DNA of 64,000 nucleotides, taken from the NCBI GenBank assembly GCA_003165465.1, contig PLUM01000014.1, forward strand, positions 63,999 to 127,998, read 5' to 3'. Positions 1 through 8,479 of this stretch are shown piece by piece. Within the stretch, counting starts at the first letter, position 1; each line of letters starts with the position of its first letter. The translations under genes and the position numbers were made by a program. This DNA is from Acidobacteriota bacterium (GTDB taxonomy: Bacteria; Acidobacteriota; Terriglobia; Acidiferrales; UBA7541). Under the pieces are notes generated by a model. The model made no database searches. It saw only the letters and a list, made by a program, of their open reading frames with translations, and was not told where the DNA came from.

Positions 1-1
1 A

Positions 2-328
2 GCGCTGGATATTGCCGTGGACCTGCGGCTCGGATTGCCAACATTTGGAAAATATGCCAGCGTATTGCTCTCGGCCGAACTCCAGAATCAAATTTATATT
101 CCTCGGGGATTCGCGCATGGTTTCGTCGCCCTGTCCGACACCGTTCAATTTCTGTATAAGTGCAGCGACTTCTACGAGCCCGGCGATGAATACGGAATTA
201 TTTGGAACGATCCCGACCTCGCCATCTCCTGGGGCGTTAGCAGCCCACTCGTCTCCGAAAAAAACTTGAAGCTTTCCACGCTCGCGGCAATCCCCCGCGA
301 ATTCCTGCCGCGCGATTCGACAAAATGA
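2..328 (+). CDS. rfbC: dTDP-4-dehydrorhamnose 3,5-epimerase, C-terminal part
   Basis: The reading frame is open from base 2, so the gene begins before the window; about 108 C-terminal residues are present. The family epimerises dTDP-4-keto-6-deoxyglucose at C3 and C5, the third step to dTDP-L-rhamnose in the cytoplasm. The sequence shows the cupin-fold signatures of RmlC: VDLR followed by PTFGK, then QIYIPRGFAHGF and the FLYKCSDFY segment, and the NDPDLAI-W motif near the C-terminus. The stop codon overlaps the ATG of the broken rfbD gene (ATGA at 325-328), the usual rfbC-rfbD coupling. Confidence 0.93.
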   Translation, partial: ALDIAVDLRLGLPTFGKYASVLLSAELQNQIYIPRGFAHGFVALSDTVQFLYKCSDFYEPGDEYGIIWNDPDLAISWGVSSPLVSEKNLKLSTLAAIPREFLPRDSTK

Positions 329-901
329 AACCTGCCATCCTGCTGATCGGGACGAACGGGCAAGTCGGCCGGGAATTACATCGGATGTTGCCGCGCATCG
401 GCGAGGTAACGGCCTTGGACCGGGCAGGCCTCGATCTCACGCAGCCCGATGAGATTCGCCGCGCGATTCGCACATTCCATCCCGCCTATATCATAAATGC
501 CGCGGCCTACACGGCGGTGGACAAAGCCTAATCGGAAGAGGCTCTCGCGCGTGCCATTAACGCCGAAGCTCCGGCCGCGATGGCCGAGGAAGCCCGGAAG
601 ATCGGCGCATCGCTCATCCATTTCTCAACGGACTACGTTTTCGACGGTACACAAACCACGCCCTACGACGAAGACGATCCGGCGAATCCGCGGAACGTGT
701 ATGGGAGAACGAAACTTGCGGGCGAACGCGCGATCCAGGCGTCCGGCGCGCCGCGTCATTCCCATCGCTTCCGCTGAATATTCCACTCCGGCGCAACGCC
801 CCGCCTTTTCGGCCCTCTCGAATGCTCGCTTGGCTCGCACCTTTTTCCTGCAATTGCCGGACTGGCGAACACAGCTGCATTCACTCTTCACAAACCCATA
901 A
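325..901 (+). pseudogene. rfbD: dTDP-4-dehydrorhamnose reductase, broken by a stop codon and an internal deletion
   Basis: The N-terminal part has the Rossmann motif GTNGQVGRE and the RmlD motifs NAAAYTAVDKA, HFSTDYVFDG and NVYGRTKLAGE. A TAA at 529-531 follows VDKA, where homologues normally have E in DKAESEEA. The same frame resumes at once and stays open to 777. Near 745-757 the sequence jumps from the middle of the protein to its C-terminal end, IPIASAEYSTPAQRPAFS and LPDWRTQL, now in another frame, which runs to TAA at 899-901. About 100 codons of the substrate-binding region are missing. The family reduces dTDP-4-keto-L-rhamnose; this copy cannot make an active enzyme. Two independent lesions argue for real decay rather than a sequencing error. 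Confidence 0.88.
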
Positions 902-983
902 CCCGGAGCGCCCTGAAAATCGCACTCAAACACACCTACTGCGCTCGCGGCTACGCAGCGCACATCCAGCGCGTTCCCTTTAA

Positions 984-2342
984 TTAGGCGATGTTTTCAG
1001 CGGAGGGAAAGTTGCCAACGACGTACGTCAGGCGGCCGTCCTCGATTTGCGCGAAGGCCAGGCGCGCCCGCTCTGAACCCGGCCCGGTCACCTTCCACGA
1101 GCCGCCGGAACGTTCGATCCGCATGAGGCTTCGGTCGCGCCACCAGTGCGCCACTTCCCGCGGCAGGGGCTGCCAGAGATTTGCCTGTTTGCACAATTCA
1201 GAAATGTACTCCAGCAGATTTTCATACACGCGCCGCGCGCGGCGATCGATCACGTAATCCGGATGCACGATGAACGAGGCCATTCCGTGACTCGCGACAA
1301 TACCGCTTAATTCTTCCTTCCAAAGGTCGATCGAATACTGGCCCAGAATGTGAAACAGGGAATAGTCCTGCGTGGTGGTCAGAGGAAGCTCGACAAGATT
1401 TCCCGACAAATACGGCATGACGGTGCAACATCCGCCCTTTTGGGGCTCCAGGTGCGCCGCATTCGGAAACGACATGTCGTAGACAAACTGTAACGCCTCG
1501 CTCCACTCCGCGTTCCTGTACATCCCGCCCGCGCGAAACCCTTCCGAACCCCATTTCCTTCCATACTCGTTAATCCGATTCGCCCGCCGCCGGAACATCT
1601 CCCGGCTTTGAAACAAATGTCCATCGTGATTCAAATCGTGGACGTTCAATTCAAACCCGCGCGCGCGAATCCCGTCCAGAAACGCATCGGAAACCGCGTA
1701 GCGCTCCTCGGGAATCACCTGAAAAGATGCCCGTATTCCGTGACGCTCGTTCAAATCCATCAGCTCGCCGCAAAAATTTATCCCTTTCTCGTCTTCGACG
1801 TCATGGGTCATGAGGATGCAGCCCTGGTAATCGTCCGGCCAGAACCAGACGAAAGGGATTGGCCGGTTTCCATTCGCACGGATGGAGGCGGCCATCAACT
1901 CCCCGCACAAATTATCGATGGTCTTGTCCAGCGGCCAGGAGGGAAATTCCGCATTTTTTCTTCCCCGCAAATGAAATCGCTGAAAATATTTGCGCACTCC
2001 CACGGGAAGGAACGGCCGCGCCAGATAATAAATCTCTTTAATCAGATTTCTGGAGGTGGAAGGGGCGTCCTCACTGGCGACGTATTTTTCTTTCCGGAGG
2101 TTCTCCACGATTTCGTCCGCGTCAAAGGGTAGCATGACTTTCGTCCCTCGCTCCTTCACGAGAGGGAGGACATCGGACAGATCGCCATTTGGCAGTTGCG
2201 CAACTCGTCCCGCGCTGCGTCCAAAACAAGTAATCCGCTTCCCGAAGCGGAAGTACCCTGCATCCTGCCCAAGCTCCCCATCGACGCCAAACTTGGCGAA
2301 TTCTTCCGGGCACCGGTAGTAATCTTGGAACGTGGAAGTCAT
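984..2342 (-). CDS. polysaccharide deacetylase-like protein
   Basis: This is a 452-residue protein, last gene of the polysaccharide operon. The central region has a divergent NodB/CE4-type core: LMTHDVEDEKG (the metal-binding Asp of motif 1), a histidine-rich stretch ELNVHDLNHDGHLF resembling the H-x3-H motif, FRAGGMYRN resembling motif 3, and FIVHPDYV near the C-terminus. CE4 enzymes remove N- or O-acetyl groups from polysaccharides using a divalent metal. There is no clear signal peptide or membrane segment, so a cytoplasmic role on a precursor is possible. The first 150 residues have no motif I recognise. No good ribosome-binding site precedes the ATG at 2342. Confidence 0.7.
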   Translation of the reverse strand: MTSTFQDYYRCPEEFAKFGVDGELGQDAGYFRFGKRITCFGRSAGRVAQLPNGDLSDVLPLVKERGTKVMLPFDADEIVENLRKEKYVASEDAPSTSRNLIKEIYYLARPFLPVGVRKYFQRFHLRGRKNAEFPSWPLDKTIDNLCGELMAASIRANGNRPIPFVWFWPDDYQGCILMTHDVEDEKGINFCGELMDLNERHGIRASFQVIPEERYAVSDAFLDGIRARGFELNVHDLNHDGHLFQSREMFRRRANRINEYGRKWGSEGFRAGGMYRNAEWSEALQFVYDMSFPNAAHLEPQKGGCCTVMPYLSGNLVELPLTTTQDYSLFHILGQYSIDLWKEELSGIVASHGMASFIVHPDYVIDRRARRVYENLLEYISELCKQANLWQPLPREVAHWWRDRSLMRIERSGGSWKVTGPGSERARLAFAQIEDGRLTYVVGNFPSAENIA

Positions 2343-2467
2343 GTATTTTTAGCGAGACAACCCTCGCCAGTTCACTCCGTCCGACGAATTGCCGACAACG
2401 ACATTCTACACCGATGCATGGCCATTCCCGAGATGAGCACCCCACCCTATTGCCTGCCATGATAATG

Positions 2468-3529
2468 CTATCCAATATGCCTGTACAAGACTCTTCCGGC
2501 TGCGGACAAGATTCCATCCGGGAGGATGGAAAAGATCCGGCGCACCAAACGGGAATCTCCCCAGGCCTGCGCACTTCTCCCAGCGGCCTGAGGGTAGCGA
2601 TAATACGTCAACGTCCGCTTGCTCGTCCCAAACTTGTCCTTGAACGCGATCAGGCCCTCATTATTCATTTCGGACCGGCCAAAGTCGATGCGCTCGGCGC
2701 CCGCCGCCTTGCTTTCCTCGATAAGCTTCCAAAAAAGAAACGGCATCCCGCCAAGCTGGTGAAAGGCCCCGTCCGAGCATCCGTACTTGTAAATGACGGT
2801 GGTGCCGTGGCTCAACGTCAGCATCGCGGCAATGGGAACGCCATTTTTTCGGGCCAGCCGGATGTGCAGCCCATTGCCCATATTCCTGGCCAGGTTCCGG
2901 AACCAGTTTTTCGGCTGAGGCGGCAATTGATGGCGTCGCCTCGTCATCAGCAAAAGGCCGTAAAACGCGTCAATCAGTTCGTCGCCGCGGCCCGCTTCGC
3001 AGGAAACCTGTTCCTTTTCCGCGCGTCGGATTTTTCTCTGGATTGAATCCTTGTGCAGATTTTTGAAAAGTTGCTCCACGCCCGGCGCAAGATCGAGTTC
3101 GTGAAAACAAAACGATTCGTCCGGCTGAAATCTATTTCCCATTTCAACTTGCGCCAGCAAAGGCCTCATTTCCAGATACGCGCAATGTTGCCGGCCGCAT
3201 TCCTCGACCAGACGCCCCAATAACGACGCACGCTGCGCGGCATCGCCAAACAACGGGTCGCAATGGTCCGCAAATGGCAGGGAAACGAGACGCGTGCCTG
3301 TAAGCCAGCTCGCGATGCGGCACGCCACAATTCCATCCGCCAAGGCTTCCCCGGACGACGCGCTGGTCACCACAAATGGCTCATAGCCGTACGTTTGTTG
3401 CAATGCTTCGAGCCAACCCCGCTCATGAAATGCCGTGGCTTGCGGATGACGGGAAACCAGATCGTCCCAACGCGTATCGGTAAGTGGATCGATGATGTTC
3501 ACTGGTTCCGCAAGTCCTGCCGCACACAT
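2468..3529 (-). CDS. FemAB/GNAT-like acyltransferase of the polysaccharide cluster
   Basis: This 353-residue protein resembles the FemAB-like GNAT-fold proteins found in exopolysaccharide and exosortase loci. Features seen are an N-terminal PQATAFHERGWLEALQ segment typical of the first half-domain, a C-terminal GNAT-like region with GVPIAAMLTLSHGTTVIYKYG, and the end motif IDFGRSEMNNEGLIAFK, common in these proteins. Relatives transfer amino-acyl or acyl groups to cell-wall or polysaccharide substrates, but the donor and acceptor cannot be read here. It lies 124 bp downstream of gmhA and 125 bp upstream of the deacetylase-like gene, consistent with one transcript. Confidence 0.72.
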   Translation of the reverse strand: MCAAGLAEPVNIIDPLTDTRWDDLVSRHPQATAFHERGWLEALQQTYGYEPFVVTSASSGEALADGIVACRIASWLTGTRLVSLPFADHCDPLFGDAAQRASLLGRLVEECGRQHCAYLEMRPLLAQVEMGNRFQPDESFCFHELDLAPGVEQLFKNLHKDSIQRKIRRAEKEQVSCEAGRGDELIDAFYGLLLMTRRRHQLPPQPKNWFRNLARNMGNGLHIRLARKNGVPIAAMLTLSHGTTVIYKYGCSDGAFHQLGGMPFLFWKLIEESKAAGAERIDFGRSEMNNEGLIAFKDKFGTSKRTLTYYRYPQAAGRSAQAWGDSRLVRRIFSILPDGILSAAGRVLYRHIG

Positions 3530-3653
3530 TTCGTTTCCGGTTGCCGAGTCCGCGAGTTGTAATCGGCGGCCCTCCCGAATGGTCCGTTGCCTGAGATCCC
3601 TTTCGGCGCCGCACCCGCCGAAGATAGGGAACGGATCGTTTCCAATAAATTTT

Positions 3654-4262
3654 CTACTTCACTTCTCTGGAAGCGCCCGTTGCGGCAGCCGTCGCGGCCA
3701 TCGCTTGTTCGACCGCATCGCAGAGCGCGTGCCCCACCAGGATGTGGCACTCCTGAATGCGCGGCGTCTCGATCGATGGCACGGCGATCAGCACATCGAC
3801 AATCTCGCTCATGCGCCCGCCGGAAGCTCCCGTCAGCCCAATCGTATGAACGCCCATCGTTCGCGCCACGACAAGTGCTTCCACGACATTTTTGGCATTT
3901 CCGGACGTGCTGATTCCGAAGGCCACGTCGCCGGCAACGGCGAGCGCCTGAAGCTGCCGTGAAAATATGTGTTCGTAGCCGTAGTCATTGCCGATGGCCG
4001 TCACGGCGGAACTATTGGCATTCAGCGCCAGCGCCGGCAGCGGGCTGCGTTCGCGCAGATAGCGTCCGAGAAACTCCGCCGCAAGATGTTGCGCATCCGC
4101 CGCGCTGCCGCCATTTCCAAAAAAGATCGCCTTGCGTCCGCTGTGATACGCCGCAATCAGCGCCCCGGCCGCCCTGCTCATGGCCGGCAAACACGCCTCC
4201 ATCATCCGGCCGTGCACCGCGATGCTACCCTCGATGTTCTTCCGAAGAATGTCGTCCGTCAT
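3654..4262 (-). CDS. gmhA: D-sedoheptulose 7-phosphate isomerase
   Basis: This 202-residue SIS-domain protein converts sedoheptulose 7-phosphate to D-glycero-D-manno-heptose 7-phosphate, the first step of ADP- or GDP-heptose synthesis for LPS core or capsule. The diagnostic motifs are FFGNGGSAADAQHLAAEFLGR, the SSAVTAIGNDYGYE active-site loop, the phosphate-binding GISTSGNAKNV and the C-terminal QECHILVGHALCDAVEQ with its conserved Glu and His. Length matches the family (about 190-200). No hldE or gmhB is in the window, so the rest of the heptose pathway must be elsewhere. It is separated from the upstream aminotransferase by a 298-bp gap. Confidence 0.93.
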   Translation of the reverse strand: MTDDILRKNIEGSIAVHGRMMEACLPAMSRAAGALIAAYHSGRKAIFFGNGGSAADAQHLAAEFLGRYLRERSPLPALALNANSSAVTAIGNDYGYEHIFSRQLQALAVAGDVAFGISTSGNAKNVVEALVVARTMGVHTIGLTGASGGRMSEIVDVLIAVPSIETPRIQECHILVGHALCDAVEQAMAATAAATGASREVK

Positions 4263-4560
4263 GATTTCCCGCCGTTTTGATCGAAACCATTATACGGGTT
4301 CCGCTCCGCAAGATTCGTCTTACAATTTTTCACTTTGAATCCGCCAATGACGGGAAAGAAAAGAGGATCGTACGGGGATTTACGCAGTTCAATCCAGATT
4401 CGCATCTGGACAGGATGTGGGCTCGAAACCATCGTTTCGGTTGGCGTCATTTCACCGGCTAGCTTGATTGTCGCGTTCCCGAGAATGATACCAGGATACG
4501 AATATGGCTCGACCGCCCTTCTCCGCGCGGTCAAGCAAGACTTGCGCGGCCAGTCCGCTG
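4263..4560. other. 298-bp gap inside the polysaccharide operon
   Basis: Most genes in this operon overlap or lie about 125-175 bp apart, so this gap is larger than the rest. A minus-strand frame of 91 codons crosses it, but I see no conserved motif, no convincing ribosome-binding site and no likeness to its neighbours. It may hold an internal promoter or the remains of a lost gene. I see no clear terminator. Confidence 0.35.
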
Positions 4561-5775
4561 TTAACGCGCCATCTCAACGCTCAAGCAGCGCAGAATTTCC
4601 TGAACGACGCGGACCTGCTGCTCCGCCTGCAACGTCGGAAACATCGGAAGCGATACGATCTCCGACGCCACTTTTTCCGAGACCGGAAAATCGCCCTGCC
4701 GGTAGTTCAGATAGTCGTACGCCTTTTGCATGTGCAGCGGAATCGGGTAGTGGATTCCCGTGGCGATGCCCGCTTCCTTCAGCCGGTTGATCATCCCGTT
4801 GCGATCATGCGTGCGGATCACATACAGGTGGTACACGGCGCGCGACCAGGACGGCTCATGCGGGCGCACCACGCTGCTCTCCACGCCCTCCAGCAGCCGA
4901 TTGTACTCGCCGGCCCGCTCGCGCCGCGCGGCATTCCATTTCGCCAGGTGGGGCAGCTTCACGCTCAGGAGCCCGGCCTGTATGGCGTCCAGCCGACCGT
5001 TATAGCCCTCCATGTCATGGTAATACTTATGGGCCTGGCCATGATCGCGGAGAATCTTCACCTTTTCGGCCAGCTTCGCGTCGTTCGTCGTGACCGCGCC
5101 GGCTTCCCCGCACGCTCCCAGATTTTTCCCCGGATAGAAACTGAACGCGGCGGCGCGTCCCATTGTTCCGGCCTTCTTCCAGCAATCGTTCTTCCTTGAA
5201 AAATACTCGGCGCCGTGGGCCTGGCAGGCATCTTCAATCACAATCAGTCCGTATTTTTCGCCCAGCGCCAGGATCGCATCCATGTCCGCCATCTGCCCGT
5301 ACAGATGCACGGGAATGATGCCGCCCACGCGGCGTCCGCTCCGCCGGCTGACCAGCTTTCCGGCGGGGTCCGTCGTGCACTGCTTTTCCAGATATTCCTG
5401 GAGCCGCTCGGGGCTCATATTGTAGGTGCGCTCGTCGACATCGACGAATTCCGGATGCGCGCCGGCCTGCGAAATAGCTTCCGTCGTCGCGATAAATGTA
5501 TGCGGTACGGTCACGATCACATCACCCGGCTGAATTCCCGCCGCTATAATCGCAAATCGCAGCGCATCCGTGCCGCTGCTGACGGCCACGGAGTGGCTCG
5601 CCCCGCAGAACGCGGCAAACGCCTTTTCAAAATCCTCGACCATCGCGCCGCCGATGAATCCGGCCGTGCGCAAGGCCCGCTGAAATACTTCCGTCAATTC
5701 CCGCTCCATCTCGACGTGCGGGGTAACCAAATCCAGAAACGGAATCGCCTTGCCGTTGCCAGTTACTGTGCTCAC
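4561..5775 (-). CDS. DegT/DnrJ/EryC1/StrS sugar-nucleotide aminotransferase (WbpE-like)
   Basis: This 404-residue PLP-dependent aminotransferase acts on keto-sugars bound to a nucleotide. It shows the family landmarks: FLDLVTPH at the N-terminus, SSGTDAL (phosphate-binding loop), VTVPHTFIAT, VIEDACQAHGAEY, and the PLP lysine at about residue 217 in SFYPGKNLGACGEAGAV. The C-terminal YHLYVIRT and GIHYPIPLHMQ are also typical. Translation starts at a GTG overlapping the stop of the acyltransferase (GTGA at 5772-5775). With the WbpB-like oxidoreductase and WbpD-like acyltransferase just upstream, the likely job is amination of the 3-keto intermediate of a UDP-2,3-diamino-uronic acid. That substrate is inferred from the gene trio. 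Confidence 0.9.
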   Translation of the reverse strand: MSTVTGNGKAIPFLDLVTPHVEMERELTEVFQRALRTAGFIGGAMVEDFEKAFAAFCGASHSVAVSSGTDALRFAIIAAGIQPGDVIVTVPHTFIATTEAISQAGAHPEFVDVDERTYNMSPERLQEYLEKQCTTDPAGKLVSRRSGRRVGGIIPVHLYGQMADMDAILALGEKYGLIVIEDACQAHGAEYFSRKNDCWKKAGTMGRAAAFSFYPGKNLGACGEAGAVTTNDAKLAEKVKILRDHGQAHKYYHDMEGYNGRLDAIQAGLLSVKLPHLAKWNAARRERAGEYNRLLEGVESSVVRPHEPSWSRAVYHLYVIRTHDRNGMINRLKEAGIATGIHYPIPLHMQKAYDYLNYRQGDFPVSEKVASEIVSLPMFPTLQAEQQVRVVQEILRCLSVEMAR

Positions 5776-6266
5776 TTTATGGCCTCCACCGAGGATTCGA
5801 TCTTGCGAAATACCTTTGCGGGATTCCCGCCCACGATGCTGTTCGCGGGAACATCCTTGGTCACAACGCTGCCCGCGCCGACAATCGCTTGTTCTCCAAT
5901 CGTGACATTGGCGAGGATCGTGGCGCCCGTGCCGATCGATGCGCCCTTCCTGACAACCGTCCGCTCAACTTTCCAATTGGCTTCAGTCTGTAATTGCCCG
6001 TTTGCCGTGGCGCGCGGATAACTGTCGTTAATGAACATCACGCCGTGCCCGATGAAAACGTTGTCCTCGATCGTCACGCCCTCGCAAATAAACGTGTGGC
6101 TCGAAATTTTGCATTGCCGGCCCACCGACGCGTTCTTCTGAATTTCCACGAACGCCCCGATCTTCGTGTCGTCGCCGATTTCGCAGCCGTACAGGTTGAT
6201 GAACTTGGAAAGCTTCACGCCCTTGCCGAGCTTCACGTCCGGCGCAATGCTGCAGTATTCGTTCAC
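5772..6266 (-). CDS. left-handed beta-helix N-acyltransferase (WbpD-like)
   Basis: The protein has 164 residues and is made largely of hexapeptide repeats, as in trimeric left-handed beta-helix acyltransferases: IGDDTKIGAFVEIQ, VGRQCKISSHTF, VTIEDNVFIGHGVMFIND, VRKGASIGTGATILANVTIG and AIVGAGSVVTKDVPANSIVGGNPAK. The GHGVMFINDSYPRA segment carries the catalytic-type His and resembles WbpD, which acetylates the 3-amino group of a UDP-diaminouronate. The start is a GTG overlapping the upstream gene's TGA (GTGA at 6263-6266), and its own stop overlaps the next gene. All three genes are therefore translationally coupled. Confidence 0.88.
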   Translation of the reverse strand: MNEYCSIAPDVKLGKGVKLSKFINLYGCEIGDDTKIGAFVEIQKNASVGRQCKISSHTFICEGVTIEDNVFIGHGVMFINDSYPRATANGQLQTEANWKVERTVVRKGASIGTGATILANVTIGEQAIVGAGSVVTKDVPANSIVGGNPAKVFRKIESSVEAIK

Positions 6267-7303
6267 AGGCGCACCAGCTCCCCTCTCTTCTTGATGGACC
6301 GGTCGGCGGCTTCGAGCATGCGCACCACGCGCAGGCCGGCATGGCCATCGTTGAAAGGTGTCTTGTCGTTAAGAATGCAGTCGGCGAAATATTCCAGCTC
6401 CGCGTGCAGCGCTTCCACCTGTTCGAGCTGTGGCGCCCACATGTCCCCGGACCGGTAATTCACGAGCAGTTCGCGCACCTTGTCGCCGGACGTAATCTGC
6501 ACACCCTTATCGTACACGCGAATTTTCTCGTCCGCGACCAGGTCGTTCCAAACCAGCATCTTTTTCTGGCCGCCGATCATCGTCATGCGAATCTTGACGG
6601 GAGAAAGCCAGTTCACGTTGATGTGCGCGATGACGTTATTCGGAAAATAGATCGTCATAAACGCAACGTCCTCGACCCCATTCAGGTGGCATTCGCCCGT
6701 GGCCACAATCGCTTCAGGCTCGCCCTTGATCAGGTGATCCATGATCGAAAGATCGTGCGGAGCCAGATCCCAGATCACGCTCACATCGTGCTGGAAGAGG
6801 CCCAGATTCACTCGCAGCGAATCGTAGTAATACAAATCGCCCAGCGCGCCGCTCTCCGTCAGTTCGCGTATCTTGCGCACCGCGCCCGTGAACAGAAACG
6901 TGTGGTCCACCATGATTTTCAGGTTCTTGCGCGCCGCAAGCTCGATCAGTTCCTTGGCCTGCTCGGAGGTGGACGTAAACGGCTTCTCGACAAACACATG
7001 CTTGCCGTTTTCGAGGGCCGCCTTGGCCAGCTTATAGTGAGTCCAAACGGGAGTAACGACCGCGACGGCGTCAATCTTTGGCGATTTGAGAATTTCATCG
7101 GGATCGGTCGTCACTTCGAGCCCGGGATAGTTCTTCTTCGCTCGCGCCAGCGCGTTGGGATTCATGTCGCATATCATGTCCACGCGCGTGTGATCCACGG
7201 CAAAAAAATTCCGAACGACGTTTGGACCCCAATACCCGTAACCGATCACGCCGACTCGTATCATTTCCGTTTTTGCCCCATTGAAGTTGCCGTTTTGACT
7301 CAT
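6263..7303 (-). CDS. Gfo/Idh/MocA-family oxidoreductase (WbpB-like)
   Basis: This 346-residue NAD(P)-dependent sugar oxidoreductase has the N-terminal Rossmann motif VGVIGYGYWGPNVVRNF, the AVVTPVWTHY segment and the family lysine motif VEKPFTST. The C-terminal half contains DLAPHDLSIMDHL with the conserved active-site His. In the WbpB/WbpE/WbpD pathway this enzyme oxidises C3 of UDP-N-acetylglucosaminuronate before transamination and acetylation, and gene order here supports that role. The ATG at 7303 is preceded by GGGAG at a good distance. It could act on another sugar nucleotide; WbpA- and WbpI-type partners are not in the window. Confidence 0.88.
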   Translation of the reverse strand: MSQNGNFNGAKTEMIRVGVIGYGYWGPNVVRNFFAVDHTRVDMICDMNPNALARAKKNYPGLEVTTDPDEILKSPKIDAVAVVTPVWTHYKLAKAALENGKHVFVEKPFTSTSEQAKELIELAARKNLKIMVDHTFLFTGAVRKIRELTESGALGDLYYYDSLRVNLGLFQHDVSVIWDLAPHDLSIMDHLIKGEPEAIVATGECHLNGVEDVAFMTIYFPNNVIAHINVNWLSPVKIRMTMIGGQKKMLVWNDLVADEKIRVYDKGVQITSGDKVRELLVNYRSGDMWAPQLEQVEALHAELEYFADCILNDKTPFNDGHAGLRVVRMLEAADRSIKKRGELVRL

Positions 7304-7476
7304 CTAGTTCTCCCGACCGATTCCGACGGGCCGGCCTTCGGCTCCGCGGCGAATGGAATTTGCGTTCGACCCATTCCCGTTCTGCGGTTCGGGAGGGACC
7401 CAGAAACAATTGCTTTGAACCTGATTGCCGCTTGCCTGAAAACATTCACACCATCGAAAACCTTGTTCGCCGGTAT

Positions 7477-8058
7477 TTAGGCGCTGGCCGGCTCAAGCAC
7501 GGAAAAACTCCCGGTGGCATTCTTCGCCGGCGACCTCCGGGGCGATCCCACCGGAGATATCCTCGCAAGATCGATTTCGAGCGCCACGGACCGCCGTAGC
7601 AGTGTCACCGAAATAACAACTCGGTGGCTTCCCTTAAAGTTCGTTAGAATTCCTTCCATCCCCTCCAAAGCGTCATCCTTGATGCGAACCCGTTCGCCGA
7701 TCTCTACGTACGGCCACGGCTCGATATGGATTCCGGATCGGATTGCCGCTTGTATCGAGAGAATTTCCGCATCCTCGACCGCTATGGGGGTCTTGCCTTG
7801 CCCCACAACCGCGATGACCCCTGGAGTAACCAGGACGGGAAACCGATCATGGACATCAAAACGGCAGAAAACGTATCCGGGAAACAGAGGCAGCTCAACC
7901 ACCTTGTAGCGGTCCGACCATTTGCGCTTGGCCGTATAGGTCGGCAATAGCGTCTCCAAACCTTTGCCCTGTAGCAACCCCGCCGTGGTCGCTTCCCACC
8001 GGGACCGGGTCTGAAGTGCAAACCATCTATAGTCGTTACCTACCGTGATCTGGTTCAT
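7477..8058 (-). CDS. NusG-like transcription antiterminator (UpxY/LoaP type)
   Basis: The protein has about 193 residues. The N-terminal NGN domain reads YRWFALQTRSRWE, then LPLFPGYVFCRFD and VLVTPGVIAVVGQG. The C-terminal KOW domain reads VEIGERVRIKDDALEGMEGIL. It heads the minus-strand polysaccharide operon, the usual place for specialised NusG paralogues that let RNA polymerase read through long surface-polysaccharide operons. I chose the ATG at 8058, which gives a standard NGN start; a TTG 24 bp upstream is an alternative. The C-terminal tail after about residue 170 is not conserved-looking. Confidence 0.9.
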   Translation of the reverse strand: MNQITVGNDYRWFALQTRSRWEATTAGLLQGKGLETLLPTYTAKRKWSDRYKVVELPLFPGYVFCRFDVHDRFPVLVTPGVIAVVGQGKTPIAVEDAEILSIQAAIRSGIHIEPWPYVEIGERVRIKDDALEGMEGILTNFKGSHRVVISVTLLRRSVALEIDLARISPVGSPRRSPAKNATGSFSVLEPASA

Positions 8059-8479
8059 GGCAGTGGCGATTCGCTCTCCCAATCAGGCCCTGGCTTCAGT
8101 GGATCGACACATTGCCGCCATAAAATCTCAATGCCGACACCAAAGATTCATCCCCACAAGCGCAATCTGGCTTCCAAAGATGAAACGGACCTAATGAAAC
8201 GATCATGAATTAAAACTTAATTAAACTATTGATTCCAAGCAATATAGCAATAACCGTGGGATTATCGGGCAAATATTCATAAGCTCGAACCACCGGAATT
8301 TGAAGTTGTGAAGAAAAGTCTTTCCACAATATACCCAAAGGCTTCCAAGAAGGGCGGGCTCCCTGTCCACCAAGGAGCCGAGACCCTACCAATGGGAGTA
8401 GATTTAGTCTAACTCATTTGTAATGAATTATTTGCATATATTTTACGGCTCTTTCGGCTCAGAGCAGAAACTCGAATCT
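8059..8479 (-). promoter_or_regulatory. AT-rich leader and probable promoter region of the polysaccharide operon
   Basis: About 420 bp without a convincing gene lies between the NusG-like gene and the convergent end of the lipoprotein upstream. It is clearly more AT-rich than its surroundings, especially 8200-8290 and 8400-8450, as expected for a promoter and long 5' leader. Specialised NusG proteins usually act on a leader element, but I could not recognise an ops-type sequence. The exact promoter position is not readable with confidence. Confidence 0.4.

Noticed and set aside
8210-8392. A 60-codon minus-strand frame in the operon leader
   Set aside because: It has no ribosome-binding site or motif and lies in an AT-rich control region.
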